DNA from: Caldilineae bacterium
GTDB taxonomy: Bacteria > Chloroflexota > Anaerolineae > Epilineales > Epilineaceae
Direction: 5' to 3'
Assembly (NCBI GenBank): GCA_020634625.1
Contig: JACKBJ010000004.1
Span: forward strand, 124,001 to 188,000
DNA length: 64,000 nucleotides
Positions 40,237 through 49,039 of this stretch are shown here, one piece after another. How positions within the stretch are numbered: the stretch's first letter is position 1; each line of letters opens with the position of its first letter. Below the pieces are notes generated by a model. The model did no database searches and was not told the origin of the DNA. It was given only the letters and a program-made list of their open reading frames with translations. A program made the translations under genes and the position numbers.

Positions 40237-41052
40237 TCAGCTCGCCGATTCGCCGCCGGCCCGAGCGCTCTGCTCGGTCTCGGTCTTGACGGCTGGAGCC
40301 GGCGCGGCCGGCGCCGTGCTGATACCCATCTCGCGCCGCAGCTCCTCGAGCTTGGCGGCCCCGGCGGCGCTGGTCGTGCGGGTCTGCGAGAGACGCACGT
40401 CACGCTTGGAGTTCCACATGGCATCGACCACGTCCTTGCGGGCGCGGAAGCGGGCCTCGTTCTGCTGCACCTGCTCCTGCATGCGCGCGCGCATGTTGCT
40501 CTGGTCGCCGGGCACGAGGTCCATCATGCGCTCGCGCAGCTCGAGCTGCTGGCGCCGCATGTCGGTCATCCGCGCCCGGGCCACCAGCCGCGAGTCGTTG
40601 CGCGACAGCTTCTCGAGCTCCTTGGACTGGTCGATGACCATCGCGATGGCCTCCTTCTTGTCCGAGAGCGCGTCCTCGACCATCTGCTCGACGCCCGCGA
40701 CCTCGGCCTCGGCCTCGGCCAGCTCCTCGGCCAGCGCCGCGGCGCGCGCCTCCTCCTGCTGTTGGGTCACCGAGTCGCCGCGGTTGGCGGCGGCCACGGC
40801 GGCCTCCAGGTGCGACTTCGCCTCCTGACGCAGGTTGGCCGCAACGATGCGCGCCTCGGCCAGCTGCTGCACCATCATCTCGGCCGCGGCGCCGACGTCC
40901 TCGGCCGAGCTCATCTGCTGCTTGAGGTTCTCGGCGCGCTTCAGGCGGTCATAGGCCAGCCGCCGCTCGAGCGGCACGTTGTCCTCGGCGCTGGTGACGA
41001 AGCCCGAAAACAGCATCTTGAAGAGTTCGGCGATCCGCTGGAAGATACCCAT
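40237..41052 (-). CDS. pspA: PspA/IM30 (Vipp1) family phage-shock protein
   Basis: Membrane-remodelling ESCRT-III-like protein that coats and stabilises stressed inner membrane. The 271-residue protein has the amphipathic start MGIFQRIAELFKMLFSGFV, then near-continuous coiled coil from about residue 28 to 235 (ENLKQQMSSAEDVGAAAEMM; EAEAEVAGVEQMVEDALSDK). The C-terminus is an Ala/Pro/Glu tail in place of the Vipp1 extension. It is less conserved than E. coli PspA, but length, start helix and coiled coil agree. AGGAGGG precedes the ATG. It is transcribed with the SBP-OmpA gene from the promoter at 41246. Confidence 0.85.
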   Translation of the reverse strand: MGIFQRIAELFKMLFSGFVTSAEDNVPLERRLAYDRLKRAENLKQQMSSAEDVGAAAEMMVQQLAEARIVAANLRQEAKSHLEAAVAAANRGDSVTQQQEEARAAALAEELAEAEAEVAGVEQMVEDALSDKKEAIAMVIDQSKELEKLSRNDSRLVARARMTDMRRQQLELRERMMDLVPGDQSNMRARMQEQVQQNEARFRARKDVVDAMWNSKRDVRLSQTRTTSAAGAAKLEELRREMGISTAPAAPAPAVKTETEQSARAGGESAS

Positions 41053-41372
41053 TCGACAAGCCCTCCTGGACTCCTGTGACGACTGCGGGTGACGGCTTGG
41101 GGGAGCGACAGGCTGTGCGCGACTGCGACCGGTCCGGCTCGAACACCGCCACGCGACGGCGCCACCCGGCGGCATCCATCGGGTTCGGACGCACGCCGAC
41201 GATCTACGCGACGCCGCCGTCCACGGTTGCAGGGCTCCGCGCGCCATGGTAGGAGATCGCCTGCACGAGGTCAAACGGCGGACCGTCGCGGCTTGCGCTA
41301 TACTGCGCGGCGCCCATCGAGGTGCCGGAACGAAGCGCCGATCGGGGTTCAGCGCAGGCGGAGGCCAGTCGC
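41053..41372. other. 320-bp divergent intergenic region, pspA versus decarboxylase
   Basis: Holds the pspA promoter (minus strand, 41274-41246), a ~187-nt pspA leader, and a TATACT box (41299-41304) for the plus-strand decarboxylase that lacks a clear -35. I see no other gene. The leader is GC-rich with possible weak hairpins but no recognised riboswitch. Confidence 0.5.
41246..41274 (-). promoter_or_regulatory. Promoter of pspA-SBP/OmpA
   Basis: On the minus strand TTGACC (41274-41269), 17-bp spacer, TACCAT (41251-41246). Predicted start near 41239, giving an unusually long untranslated leader of about 187 nt. It is a sigma-70-type signal; no GG-N10-GC sigma-54 element is seen. Confidence 0.65.
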
Positions 41373-43001
41373 ATGAGCGGAATCGAGGCGCAGGTCGAGT
41401 CGGGCGCCTGGCGGCGCGAGTCGGGGGTGGCGACCTATCGCGAGGCGGTGATGCGCGACTGGGGCGATCTGCGCATCTGGGACTGCCTGGACTACGACGC
41501 GGCCGGCGATCTGTGGATCGGCGATCTGCGCGTCATCGACGCGGTGCGGCGCTACGGCACCCCGCTGGAGATCGTCGACACGCGCATCATCGAGCGCCGC
41601 TCGCGCGAGTGGTTCGCCTTGACCCGCGAGGTGGCCGCGTCGGTCGGCTATCCCGGTCGGCTCGACTACCTGTATGCCGCCAAGGCGAACATGGCCAGCG
41701 AGGTCACCCACGCCGCCTACCGTTCGGGCTGGAACGCCGAGACCAGCGCCCCGCAGGACCTGACGCACCTGCGCTGGATGGCGGACCGCGGCTTGCTCCC
41801 CGCCGGCTTGCGCGTGGTCTGCAACGGCTTCAAGCTGCCGGCCGCGCGCCACGGTCTTCCCGCAGGCGACCTGCCGGATTCGGCCAGCCGGCTGGAATTG
41901 CCGCACAAGGATCTCTCGGCGCTGGTGCACCGCGCGCCCTACGCCGAGGGCATCCTCGAGATGGCCGCCGACGGCTGGGACATCATGCCCATCCTCGACG
42001 CCGACGAGCTGCCCGCCTTCAGCGCGCCGGGCGCCCCGTCGCTGCGCGTCGGGCTGCGCATGAAGCTGGGCAAGGTGACCACGGCGGCCGACCTGGACCG
42101 GCACGTCAGCCGCTTCGGCCTGGATCGCGACGCGCTGGCGGCGGCGGCTCGAGCGGTCGCCGAGGCCCCCAACCTGACCCTCGGCACGCTGCATGCCATG
42201 GTCGGCGCCGCCGAGACCATCCCGGTCGAGCACTTCGCCGAAGGCCTGCTGCTCGGCGCGGACGCCTGGCTGGAACTGCGCCGCGCCCATCCCAGCCTGA
42301 ACGAGCTCAACCTGGGCGGCGGCATGCCGCCGCTGGGCGAAGCCTACGATCATCGCGATCTGCTCGAGCGGCTGATGCGTGGCATCCTGGCACGCGCCGA
42401 AGCGGCCGGACTGCCGGCGCCCGACCTGTGCTTCGAGCTGGGCAGCCTGGTGGTGGCCGAGGCCGGCTTCCACGTCTTCAAGGTCATGCAGCGCAAGGTC
42501 AACCATCGGTCGGCCGACGGCGGACCGGGCCTGCCCTGGGCCCTGCTCGACGGCGGGCTGATGGCGGCCATCCCGGACATGCTGCTGATCGACAAGCCCT
42601 TCCGCTTCCTGGCCCTGACGGACGCCGACGCGCCGGCCACGCGGGTGCGCTTCGGCGACCCGACCTGTGACTCGGACGGCCGGTATCCACCGGCGGGCTT
42701 CGGCGCCGAGGCCGCCGAATGGCTGCCCGAGGTGGCCGGCGAGACCTACGTTTGCGTGCAGGGCATCGGCGCCTACCAGGAGATCCTGTCGGGCGTCCGC
42801 GGCGCGCACCACTGCGGCCTGCTCGAAGCGGTCGAGCTGATCCTGGAACGCGGCGCCGACGGCCAGCCGCGCGCCCGACTCATGCCGCGGCAGACCGCCA
42901 GCGAGGCCGCCGCCGTCCTCGGCTACACCGAAGAGGCGGCCGCCGCGCTGGCGCTCACCCTACCGAGCGGTCCCGACCCTGGCGCGGTCGCTCGCCGCTA
43001 G
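41373..43001 (+). CDS. Group IV PLP-dependent decarboxylase, arginine decarboxylase (SpeA)-like
   Basis: Fold-III PLP enzyme that probably decarboxylates a basic amino acid, perhaps arginine for polyamine synthesis. The 542-residue protein has YLYAAKANMASEVTHAAY with the PLP Lys, VVCNGFKL (shared with SpeA), LTLGTLHAMVGAAETI with the ring-stacking His, LNELNLGGGMPPLG (phosphate loop) and FGDPTCDSDGRYPPAG with the catalytic Cys-Asp. The usual EPGR is FELGSLVVAEAG, so the Arg is absent. GGAGG lies 8 nt before the ATG at 41373. No other polyamine gene is next to it, so the substrate is inferred from family only. Confidence 0.78.
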   Translation: MSGIEAQVESGAWRRESGVATYREAVMRDWGDLRIWDCLDYDAAGDLWIGDLRVIDAVRRYGTPLEIVDTRIIERRSREWFALTREVAASVGYPGRLDYLYAAKANMASEVTHAAYRSGWNAETSAPQDLTHLRWMADRGLLPAGLRVVCNGFKLPAARHGLPAGDLPDSASRLELPHKDLSALVHRAPYAEGILEMAADGWDIMPILDADELPAFSAPGAPSLRVGLRMKLGKVTTAADLDRHVSRFGLDRDALAAAARAVAEAPNLTLGTLHAMVGAAETIPVEHFAEGLLLGADAWLELRRAHPSLNELNLGGGMPPLGEAYDHRDLLERLMRGILARAEAAGLPAPDLCFELGSLVVAEAGFHVFKVMQRKVNHRSADGGPGLPWALLDGGLMAAIPDMLLIDKPFRFLALTDADAPATRVRFGDPTCDSDGRYPPAGFGAEAAEWLPEVAGETYVCVQGIGAYQEILSGVRGAHHCGLLEAVELILERGADGQPRARLMPRQTASEAAAVLGYTEEAAAALALTLPSGPDPGAVARR

Positions 43002-43022
43002 ACGGGCTCGGCCCACACCGGA

Positions 43023-43475
43023 TCAGTCCTTGACGCCCTGATCGCGCATCACCGACTCGACGAACCATTGCTGCACACCGGTGTCGTGGGCGCGGACCTT
43101 CACCACCCACATCTGGATCTCCTCGCGCAGCGCGTCGAGGACCTGCACCGGCTCGTCGTGCCCGCTGTGGTCGCGGCTGGCCTCGAGCTGAATGGCGTTG
43201 AGGCGGCGGTGGATGCTCGACCAGCGATTGAGGATGCGCCGCTCATCGGCCTCGAGGAGCTCCACGCGCGACTCGAGCGCCATGGCCTGCGCGCGAATCT
43301 CCTCGTAGACCTCGGCATGGTCCTCGGCCCACTCCTGCAGCACCCGGTCGAGCTCGATGGCCTCACGGTTCACGCTGCGGCACCAATCGTAGCAGTCCCC
43401 GGCCACGACCGGCAGGGCGACGGTTCGCTCGAGCGCCGCGAGGTGTTCGAGCGGGGATTGGCTCAGGCGGCTCAT
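43023..43475 (-). CDS. Small helical protein of unknown function
   Basis: A 150-residue, highly charged, mostly helical protein with no signal peptide. Residues ~35-135 are predicted helix with heptad-like spacing (ALESRVELLEADERRILNRW). Cys28 and Cys32 in GDCYDWCRS form a CxxxC pair; the closing Trp-rich part contains MWVVKVRAHDTGVQQWFVES. The ATG at 43475 is preferred since AAGGAG lies 8 nt upstream; the GTG at 43484 is too close to it. I do not recognise the family. It ends 21 bp from the convergent decarboxylase gene and lies downstream of the dienelactone hydrolase gene. Confidence 0.65.
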   Translation of the reverse strand: MSRLSQSPLEHLAALERTVALPVVAGDCYDWCRSVNREAIELDRVLQEWAEDHAEVYEEIRAQAMALESRVELLEADERRILNRWSSIHRRLNAIQLEASRDHSGHDEPVQVLDALREEIQMWVVKVRAHDTGVQQWFVESVMRDQGVKD

Positions 43476-43537
43476 GGCTGTCACTCCTTGCTGGCGCTGG
43501 TTGAACCCGGGTTCGCCCTAATTGGACACGACGCCGG

Positions 43538-44464
43538 TTACAGATGGGTCGCGAACCAGTCAAGCAGCCTCGCCCAGCCATCGGCGGCCGCCTCGGGGGC
43601 GAAGCTCTCGCGCGTATCGTTCATGAAGGCATGTCCGGCGCCGTCGTAGACGACGAGCTCGTGCGGAATGCCGGCCGTTTCGAAGGCCTCGTCTTGGGCC
43701 CGTACGTCGGCGACCGGGATGCCGTTGTCGTCGGCGCCATAGAGTCCCAAGGTCGGCACCTGCATTCCGGCCGCGTCCTCGACGCTCAGCGGGCTGCCAT
43801 AGAAGGCGACCACCGCGCCGAACCGCTCGGGCGAAGCCAGTCCGGCTTGAAGGGACAGCCCACCGCCCATGCAGAAGCCGGTCACACCGGCTTTCTCGCT
43901 CGACACCGCGTCCTGGCCGAGCAGGTAGTCCGCCGCGGCCTCGATCTCCTGTACCGCGGCGACCTGGTCGAGCGCCATCACCAGCTTGCGCGCTTCGTCC
44001 GGCTCGGTCGTGACCGCACCGTGGTACAGATCGGGCGCCAGCACGACGAAGCCCTCACGCGCCAACCGCCGGGCCATGTCCTCGATGTGCGGGTTGAGGC
44101 CCCACCACTCCTGGATCATCACCACCGCCGGCAGACCGGACGCGCCCTCGGGCTCGACGTAGTAGCCGCTGAGCGCCTGCTCGCCCAGGCTGCCGTAGAC
44201 CACCGACTCGGCACGCGCCAGGCCGCTCATGTCGACGCGCTCCGGAGCAGCGCCGACGCCCTCGGTGACCATGGGCTCGGCCGCGGTCGGCTCGACGACC
44301 ACCGGCGGCGGGCTCGGGTTGGGCGACTCGGCGCAGGCGGCCAGCAGCAGGTTGGCGGCCGAGGCGCTGCCCAGCGCGGCCGTGGCGCGCACCACGAACT
44401 GACGGCGCGTGAGCTCGCCGACCTGGAAGGAGCGGACCAGCTGCATGACGTGAATTCGATCCAT
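43538..44464 (-). CDS. Dienelactone hydrolase family lipoprotein, Tat-type signal
   Basis: Alpha/beta hydrolase that cleaves a lactone or ester, acting outside the membrane. The 308-residue protein begins with a twin-arginine-type signal (ELTRRQFVVRATAALGS) ending in a lipobox LLLAAC, so it should be exported folded and lipidated. The mature domain (~75-308) has the DLH triad: Cys in VTGFCMGGGLSLQ, Asp in YGADDNGIP and His in DGAGHAFMND. IQEWWGLNPHIEDMARRLA is also characteristic. AAAGGA precedes the ATG at 44464. The natural substrate is unknown. Confidence 0.9.
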   Translation of the reverse strand: MDRIHVMQLVRSFQVGELTRRQFVVRATAALGSASAANLLLAACAESPNPSPPPVVVEPTAAEPMVTEGVGAAPERVDMSGLARAESVVYGSLGEQALSGYYVEPEGASGLPAVVMIQEWWGLNPHIEDMARRLAREGFVVLAPDLYHGAVTTEPDEARKLVMALDQVAAVQEIEAAADYLLGQDAVSSEKAGVTGFCMGGGLSLQAGLASPERFGAVVAFYGSPLSVEDAAGMQVPTLGLYGADDNGIPVADVRAQDEAFETAGIPHELVVYDGAGHAFMNDTRESFAPEAAADGWARLLDWFATHL

Positions 44465-44697
44465 CGGTAGGCTTCCTTTCGCCGGCTGGCCGGCGCTGCA
44501 TAGGGGAGACGCCAATTCTGCACGCAAGTCGCGACGCTGACCACCGCGCCGACCGCACGCTCGGGGTCTGGCCTTGGCCCGGCCTTCGGCCGGTCGGGAC
44601 GACCGTGTTAGAATCAGGCGTGGCGTCGTGGCCCTCCCCGGCTCGCACCTCGCGCCGGTCGACCCGCGACGCGCCCTCGCACCCTTGGAGCCCAGTC

Positions 44698-45954
44698 ATG
44701 CCGCGACGTTTCCTCGGTACCGGTCGCCCCGGTCTCTCGATCCTCCTCGCCACGGGCCTGCTTGCGGCCTGCGGCGGTCCGCCGCCATCGGTCGCACCGG
44801 TGGAGCGTGCCGCTTCGACCCCGCCGCGGTCGGCCGGCCATCCCCTTCCGACCGCCGTTTCGCGCGGGGCGCCGCTGCCCGAGGGCATGCGCTCCGGACC
44901 GCCGCCGACGGCCACCCGGGCACCGGTCCGCATGAGCTCGCCCGACTACGGCATCCAGGCCTTCCTGTGGTGGCGGCCCGAGGTCGCCGAGCGCGACCTG
45001 GCGCTGATCGACCAGATGGGCTTTCGCTGGGTCAAGCAGATCTTCGGATGGCGCGACATCGAGCTGGAGAAGGGCGGCTTCGACTGGGCCCGCACCGACC
45101 GCATCGTCGAGCAGGCCGAGGCGGCCGGCCTCAAGCTGCTGGTCCGCGTCGACCACCAGCCCGAGTGGGCGCGCGCCGGCTGCAGCCTGATGGGCCCGCC
45201 GGACGACCTGGCCGACCTGGCCGACTTCCTCGGCGCGGTGGCCGAGCGCTACCAGGGGCGGATCGAGGCCTACCAGATCTGGAACGAGCCCAACCTGGCC
45301 CGCGAATGGTGCGACCAGACGCCCAGCCCGGCGGCCTACGCCGAGATGCTCCAGACCGCTTACGGCGCCCTGAAGGCGGCCGATCCGCGGGCCCTGGTCA
45401 TCAGCGCCGGTCTCTCGCCGACGGGATCCGGGCCGCCGCAGGCCCTGCCCGACGACCGCTTCCTCGAGCAGCTGTACCTGGCCATGAACGGCGACTCGGA
45501 CGGCTACTTCGACGTCTTGGGCCTCCACGCGGCCGGCTTCGCCGCGCCGCCCGAGGTCTCGCCGGACGAGGCCGCCGCCGACAAGGCGCGCTACGGCGGC
45601 GAACGCTTCTTCACCTTCCGTCGGGTCGAGGACCTGCGGGCGATCATGGAAGCCAACGGCGATACGGACAAACGCGTGGCCATCCTGGAGATGGGCTGGA
45701 CCAGCGACACCGTCAACCCGGCCTACGCCTGGCACGCCGTCAGCGAACAGACCAAGGCCGACTACCTGGTACGCGCCTTCGCCTATGCCGAGGCCAACTG
45801 GCAGCCCTGGATCGGCGTGATGAGCCCGATCTACATCTGCAACCAGGACTGGACCGAAGCCGACGAGCAGTACTGGTGGTGCATCACCGATCCGGACGGC
45901 AGCCCGCGACCGGCCTTCACCGCGCTCGAGGCGATGCCCAAGCGGCCCGAATAG
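44698..45954 (+). CDS. Lipoprotein glycoside hydrolase, clan GH-A (GH39/GH5-like)
   Basis: Exported glycosidase of 418 residues. A lipoprotein signal ends at LLAAC (Cys near residue 25), then ~50 Pro/Thr-rich residues act as a spacer. The TIM-barrel domain (~80-418) has AYQIWNEPNLAREWC, with the acid/base Glu after Asn as in clan GH-A, and the likely nucleophile Glu in VAILEMGWTS. The substrate is not deducible. GGAG lies 7 nt before the ATG at 44698; a GTG at 44620, 6 nt after a TAGAAT box at 44609, could make a longer, leaderless product but spoils the lipoprotein signal. Confidence 0.82.
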   Translation: MPRRFLGTGRPGLSILLATGLLAACGGPPPSVAPVERAASTPPRSAGHPLPTAVSRGAPLPEGMRSGPPPTATRAPVRMSSPDYGIQAFLWWRPEVAERDLALIDQMGFRWVKQIFGWRDIELEKGGFDWARTDRIVEQAEAAGLKLLVRVDHQPEWARAGCSLMGPPDDLADLADFLGAVAERYQGRIEAYQIWNEPNLAREWCDQTPSPAAYAEMLQTAYGALKAADPRALVISAGLSPTGSGPPQALPDDRFLEQLYLAMNGDSDGYFDVLGLHAAGFAAPPEVSPDEAAADKARYGGERFFTFRRVEDLRAIMEANGDTDKRVAILEMGWTSDTVNPAYAWHAVSEQTKADYLVRAFAYAEANWQPWIGVMSPIYICNQDWTEADEQYWWCITDPDGSPRPAFTALEAMPKRPE

Positions 45955-45958
45955 CGTC

Positions 45959-45988
45959 GGCGCCGCCGAATCCGGGATCGGCGGCGCC
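45959..45988. terminator. Bidirectional hairpin between convergent genes
   Basis: A perfect 11-bp stem (GGCGCCGCCGA/TCGGCGGCGCC) with an 8-nt loop between the glycoside hydrolase stop (45954) and the subtilase stop (46010). No T tract. Confidence 0.55.
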
Positions 45989-46009
45989 TGCGGGGCGCGC
46001 CAGCCGACC

Positions 46010-48907
46010 TCAGCGCCCCTTGACCAGCATGGGCAGCTGGATTGCGTAGGCCCGTTCGAGCGGCCGCTCGGCCTGGGGCCGCAGGTTGCCGGCGTCATCC
46101 GGATAGACCGCCAACCAGGCGGGCGACGGTGCGGACCGGTCGGCTCCCGGGACCGCCTGCAGATCGACGAAGGCGCTGCCGCCGGCGGGCACCTGGAGCG
46201 ACCAGGTAGCCGGCCGCTGCGACCAGGCCGCGGGGTCGAGGCGATAGCGCAGGCCGCCCGGCGGGAGCATGCCGTCCGGCGCTTCGTCGCGGTCGGGTCC
46301 CAGGAGCCAGTCCTCGGTGATGCCCCGGCGCAGGAGCCCCAGCCGAATCGGCCCGGGGCCGGACATGCCCAGCTCGGACAGGGGCACGGCGAAGCCGAGG
46401 ATCCGGCTGTGCAGGTCGGCCGCTTCGGTCGGCAGCATCGCCTCGCTGCCCAGGACCTCGCCGGCCACCGGATCCCAGGCCGCGACGGCCAGCCCCATGA
46501 AGCTGCTCGGCCCGCCGCCCGAAAGCGCCGACAAGGCGCCGTAGCGCAGTCGGTGGTCGTCGCGGCCGTCGTCGTCGCTGTCCAGATAGACCTCGGTGAT
46601 GGTCAGGCCCGGGACCGTGGCGGCCGCGTGGCCGATCAGGGCGAAGCGGAGCTGCGGGGCACCGTCGGCCGCCGCCTCGAAGCGCAACCCCAGCGTCGCC
46701 AGGTCGAGCTCGTAGGTCACCGCCGGCTCGTCGGCGTCGAAGGCCGGCTCCCCGGCATCGTCGAGCGGCAACGCGAAGAGCTCCACCCGGCCGTCCTGGC
46801 CGGTGTTGTCGAAGACCAGCCGGCCCGGATCGCCCGGCTCGACCTGACCTGACAGGGACGAGGCGCGTCGCGGCAGGGCCAGGAAGGGTAGGCCGACCGG
46901 CTCGCCCGGAATCGGGCCGCCATCGGCATCCACCGGGAGCAGGCGCAGCTGCCCGTCGAGCTCCAGCCCGTCGAGCTCGGCGGCGCCCAGGGGCCGCTCG
47001 CCTGCCGGCCAGCGGGTCAGCCGAGCGGCCTCGAAGCGGAAGCCGACCGCCAGCTCGGCCTCGCCCCGTGGCGGAATCCGGAGCGGCTCGTCGGGCAGCT
47101 CGATCCGCAGGCCGCGCCCGGCCGACTCCCGATGGAACACGGCTTCGGGCAACACCCATTGCTCGGCATCGCTCAGGCTGCGCAGCCGCAGCGTCCGCTC
47201 CATGCGCAAGCCCTCGCCCTCGACGGGAACGAAGCCGAGGCCCAGATCGGCGATGTCGCCGGCCCGAACCAGCAGCCGGCTGGTCGCCGCGCGGTAGACG
47301 TCCAGTCCGCCGGCTCCCTGACGGCTGATCGGCGCCACGCCGGCACCCTCGAGCAGGGTCGGCGAGGCCGCGTTCATCAGGCGCGCCGCCAGGTCCCGCG
47401 CGCCTAGACCCAGGCCCTCGACGCGGTTCTGCTGCAGGAGCAGCGCGGCGGCGCCGGCGACGTGCGGAGCCGACATCGAGGTGCCCGACAGCGAACGCGC
47501 CTGGTCGCCGGTGCCCATGCCCGCCGATCGGATGCCCGAGCCGGGCGCGCTCAGGCTCGGCTTGAAGCCGCCGTGCCGCGCCGGGCCGCGCGAGCTTCCG
47601 GAGACCATCAGGCCGCCCGTCGGCCCCGAGATGGCCAGGTTGGCCACCGCCAGCACGCCGCGGCTGGCACCCGGCGCGCCCAGGATGTAGGGCGAGTTGC
47701 CCGCGTTGCCGGCCGAGGCGACCACCACCACGCCCTGATCGATCAGGGCCTCGACGGCGGCTTCGAAGCGCGACGAGGCCTGGCCCCAAGGCTCGCCCAG
47801 GCTCATGTTGACGGCGTCGATCCGCTCCGGCGCGCTGCCCTCTACCGAGCGTCCCAGGTTGACCCGGGCGCACCAGTCGAGGGCGCCGATGACGACGTCG
47901 ACCGTCTCGTCGGTGTAGATGCCCGAGGCCGGCGGCCCGTAGATCTTGAGCGCCACCAGCCGCGCGCCGGGCGCGACGCCGGCGCCGAGCTGGCTCGTCG
48001 GCAAGCCGGCGGCGATGCCGGCCACGTGGCTGCCGTGACCGTGCTGGTCGAGCGGGTCGGGGTCCGGGCTGGGGCTGCGCCGACAGCGGCCGGCGCGTTC
48101 ATCGGCCTCGCTGCAGGCCGTCGGGTTGGTGTAGAGCGGACCGACGAAGTCCCAGCCGCCGACCACCTTGGCGCTGGGAAAGAGCCGTTGGCCATCCCAA
48201 ACGTCGTCGATCGTCTCGGCCGCCGTGGCGGCGCTGGCGTAGGCCGCCGCCGTGCCGGGGCCACCGAAGGCGGCATGGGTGTAGTCGATGCCGGCATCGA
48301 TGATGGCGATCGTGCTGCCCGAGCCGTCGTAGCCCAGCTCGGCCGCGACGCGGTCGGCGCCGATGTGCGGCACGCTGCGATCGAGGTCCAGGCGCACCCA
48401 GGGCGCCGGAGCGATGCCGAGCACCCCAGGACGGCGGCCCAGCGCCTCGAGCTGCGCCGCGGTGCCATGGACCAGCAGGCCGTTCATGACCGCTTCGTAG
48501 CGGTCGATGACCCGAATGCCCAGAGCCTCCGCCGCGGCGACGACCGGTGCCTGTTCGGCGAGGATGGCCTGCTCGGCGACGTCGAGCTCCGACCGCATGA
48601 CGCGGGCGCGTTCGCGGGTCTGCTCGGCCGTGTCGGCCGCACCCCCGGCGGCCAGCCAGCGCTCGGAGAGCGAGGCACCGGGCAGCTCGACCAGGGCGCT
48701 GTGCAGCCGGTCGGCGCCTGGCTCGGGCGGAGGCAGCGGCAAGCCGGCCACCGGCGAGGCGGGCGCGAACCGCGGCGTCAGCAGCAGCAGCAGCAGGCCC
48801 AGCGTCAAGCCCAGCATCGGCAGCGATCGCCGCGGGACCCGTGCCGCGGCGGCCCCACTCGACCCTCGACCCGAGCCTCGGCGGCGGCTGTCGGTCGCAA
48901 CGCGCAT
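46010..48907 (-). CDS. Large secreted S8 subtilase with beta-rich C-terminal region and QLPML tail
   Basis: A 965-residue exported endopeptidase. Signal peptide at about 20-50, I9-type prodomain at about 85-180 (GIRVIDRYEAVMNGLLVHGT), catalytic domain at about 190-560 with Asp in IAIIDAGIDYTHAAF, His in DQHGHGSHVAGIAAG, oxyanion Asn in VVASAGNAGN and Ser in SLSGTSMSAPHVAGAAALL. The catalytic domain carries an insert before the His (GWDFVGPLYTNPTACSEADE), as in lactocepin-like subtilases. About 400 residues of beta-rich sequence follow, ending YAIQLPMLVKGR. A putative metal loop LDSDDDGRDDH lies at about 770. The ATG at 48907 follows GGGGGAG; longer starts exist. Confidence 0.9.
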   Translation of the reverse strand: MRVATDSRRRGSGRGSSGAAAARVPRRSLPMLGLTLGLLLLLLTPRFAPASPVAGLPLPPPEPGADRLHSALVELPGASLSERWLAAGGAADTAEQTRERARVMRSELDVAEQAILAEQAPVVAAAEALGIRVIDRYEAVMNGLLVHGTAAQLEALGRRPGVLGIAPAPWVRLDLDRSVPHIGADRVAAELGYDGSGSTIAIIDAGIDYTHAAFGGPGTAAAYASAATAAETIDDVWDGQRLFPSAKVVGGWDFVGPLYTNPTACSEADERAGRCRRSPSPDPDPLDQHGHGSHVAGIAAGLPTSQLGAGVAPGARLVALKIYGPPASGIYTDETVDVVIGALDWCARVNLGRSVEGSAPERIDAVNMSLGEPWGQASSRFEAAVEALIDQGVVVVASAGNAGNSPYILGAPGASRGVLAVANLAISGPTGGLMVSGSSRGPARHGGFKPSLSAPGSGIRSAGMGTGDQARSLSGTSMSAPHVAGAAALLLQQNRVEGLGLGARDLAARLMNAASPTLLEGAGVAPISRQGAGGLDVYRAATSRLLVRAGDIADLGLGFVPVEGEGLRMERTLRLRSLSDAEQWVLPEAVFHRESAGRGLRIELPDEPLRIPPRGEAELAVGFRFEAARLTRWPAGERPLGAAELDGLELDGQLRLLPVDADGGPIPGEPVGLPFLALPRRASSLSGQVEPGDPGRLVFDNTGQDGRVELFALPLDDAGEPAFDADEPAVTYELDLATLGLRFEAAADGAPQLRFALIGHAAATVPGLTITEVYLDSDDDGRDDHRLRYGALSALSGGGPSSFMGLAVAAWDPVAGEVLGSEAMLPTEAADLHSRILGFAVPLSELGMSGPGPIRLGLLRRGITEDWLLGPDRDEAPDGMLPPGGLRYRLDPAAWSQRPATWSLQVPAGGSAFVDLQAVPGADRSAPSPAWLAVYPDDAGNLRPQAERPLERAYAIQLPMLVKGR

Positions 48908-48960
48908 GACTCCCCCACTTCTGGTGCCCGCACCGCCGGCCACGGTCGCGGGCCTCGCTG

Positions 48961-48989
48961 TTGGCCATTCCCTTCGGCAATCTTATCAT
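48961..48989 (+). promoter_or_regulatory. Promoter of the 49040 lipoprotein gene
   Basis: TTGGCC (48961-48966), 17-bp spacer, TATCAT (48984-48989); predicted start near 48996 and AAGGGAG 5 nt before the ATG at 49040. Confidence 0.65.
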
Positions 48990-49039
48990 AGGCATCCCGC
49001 CCGGCTCGACCGCCGGGCGGTTGCGGCAAGGGAGTTGCG

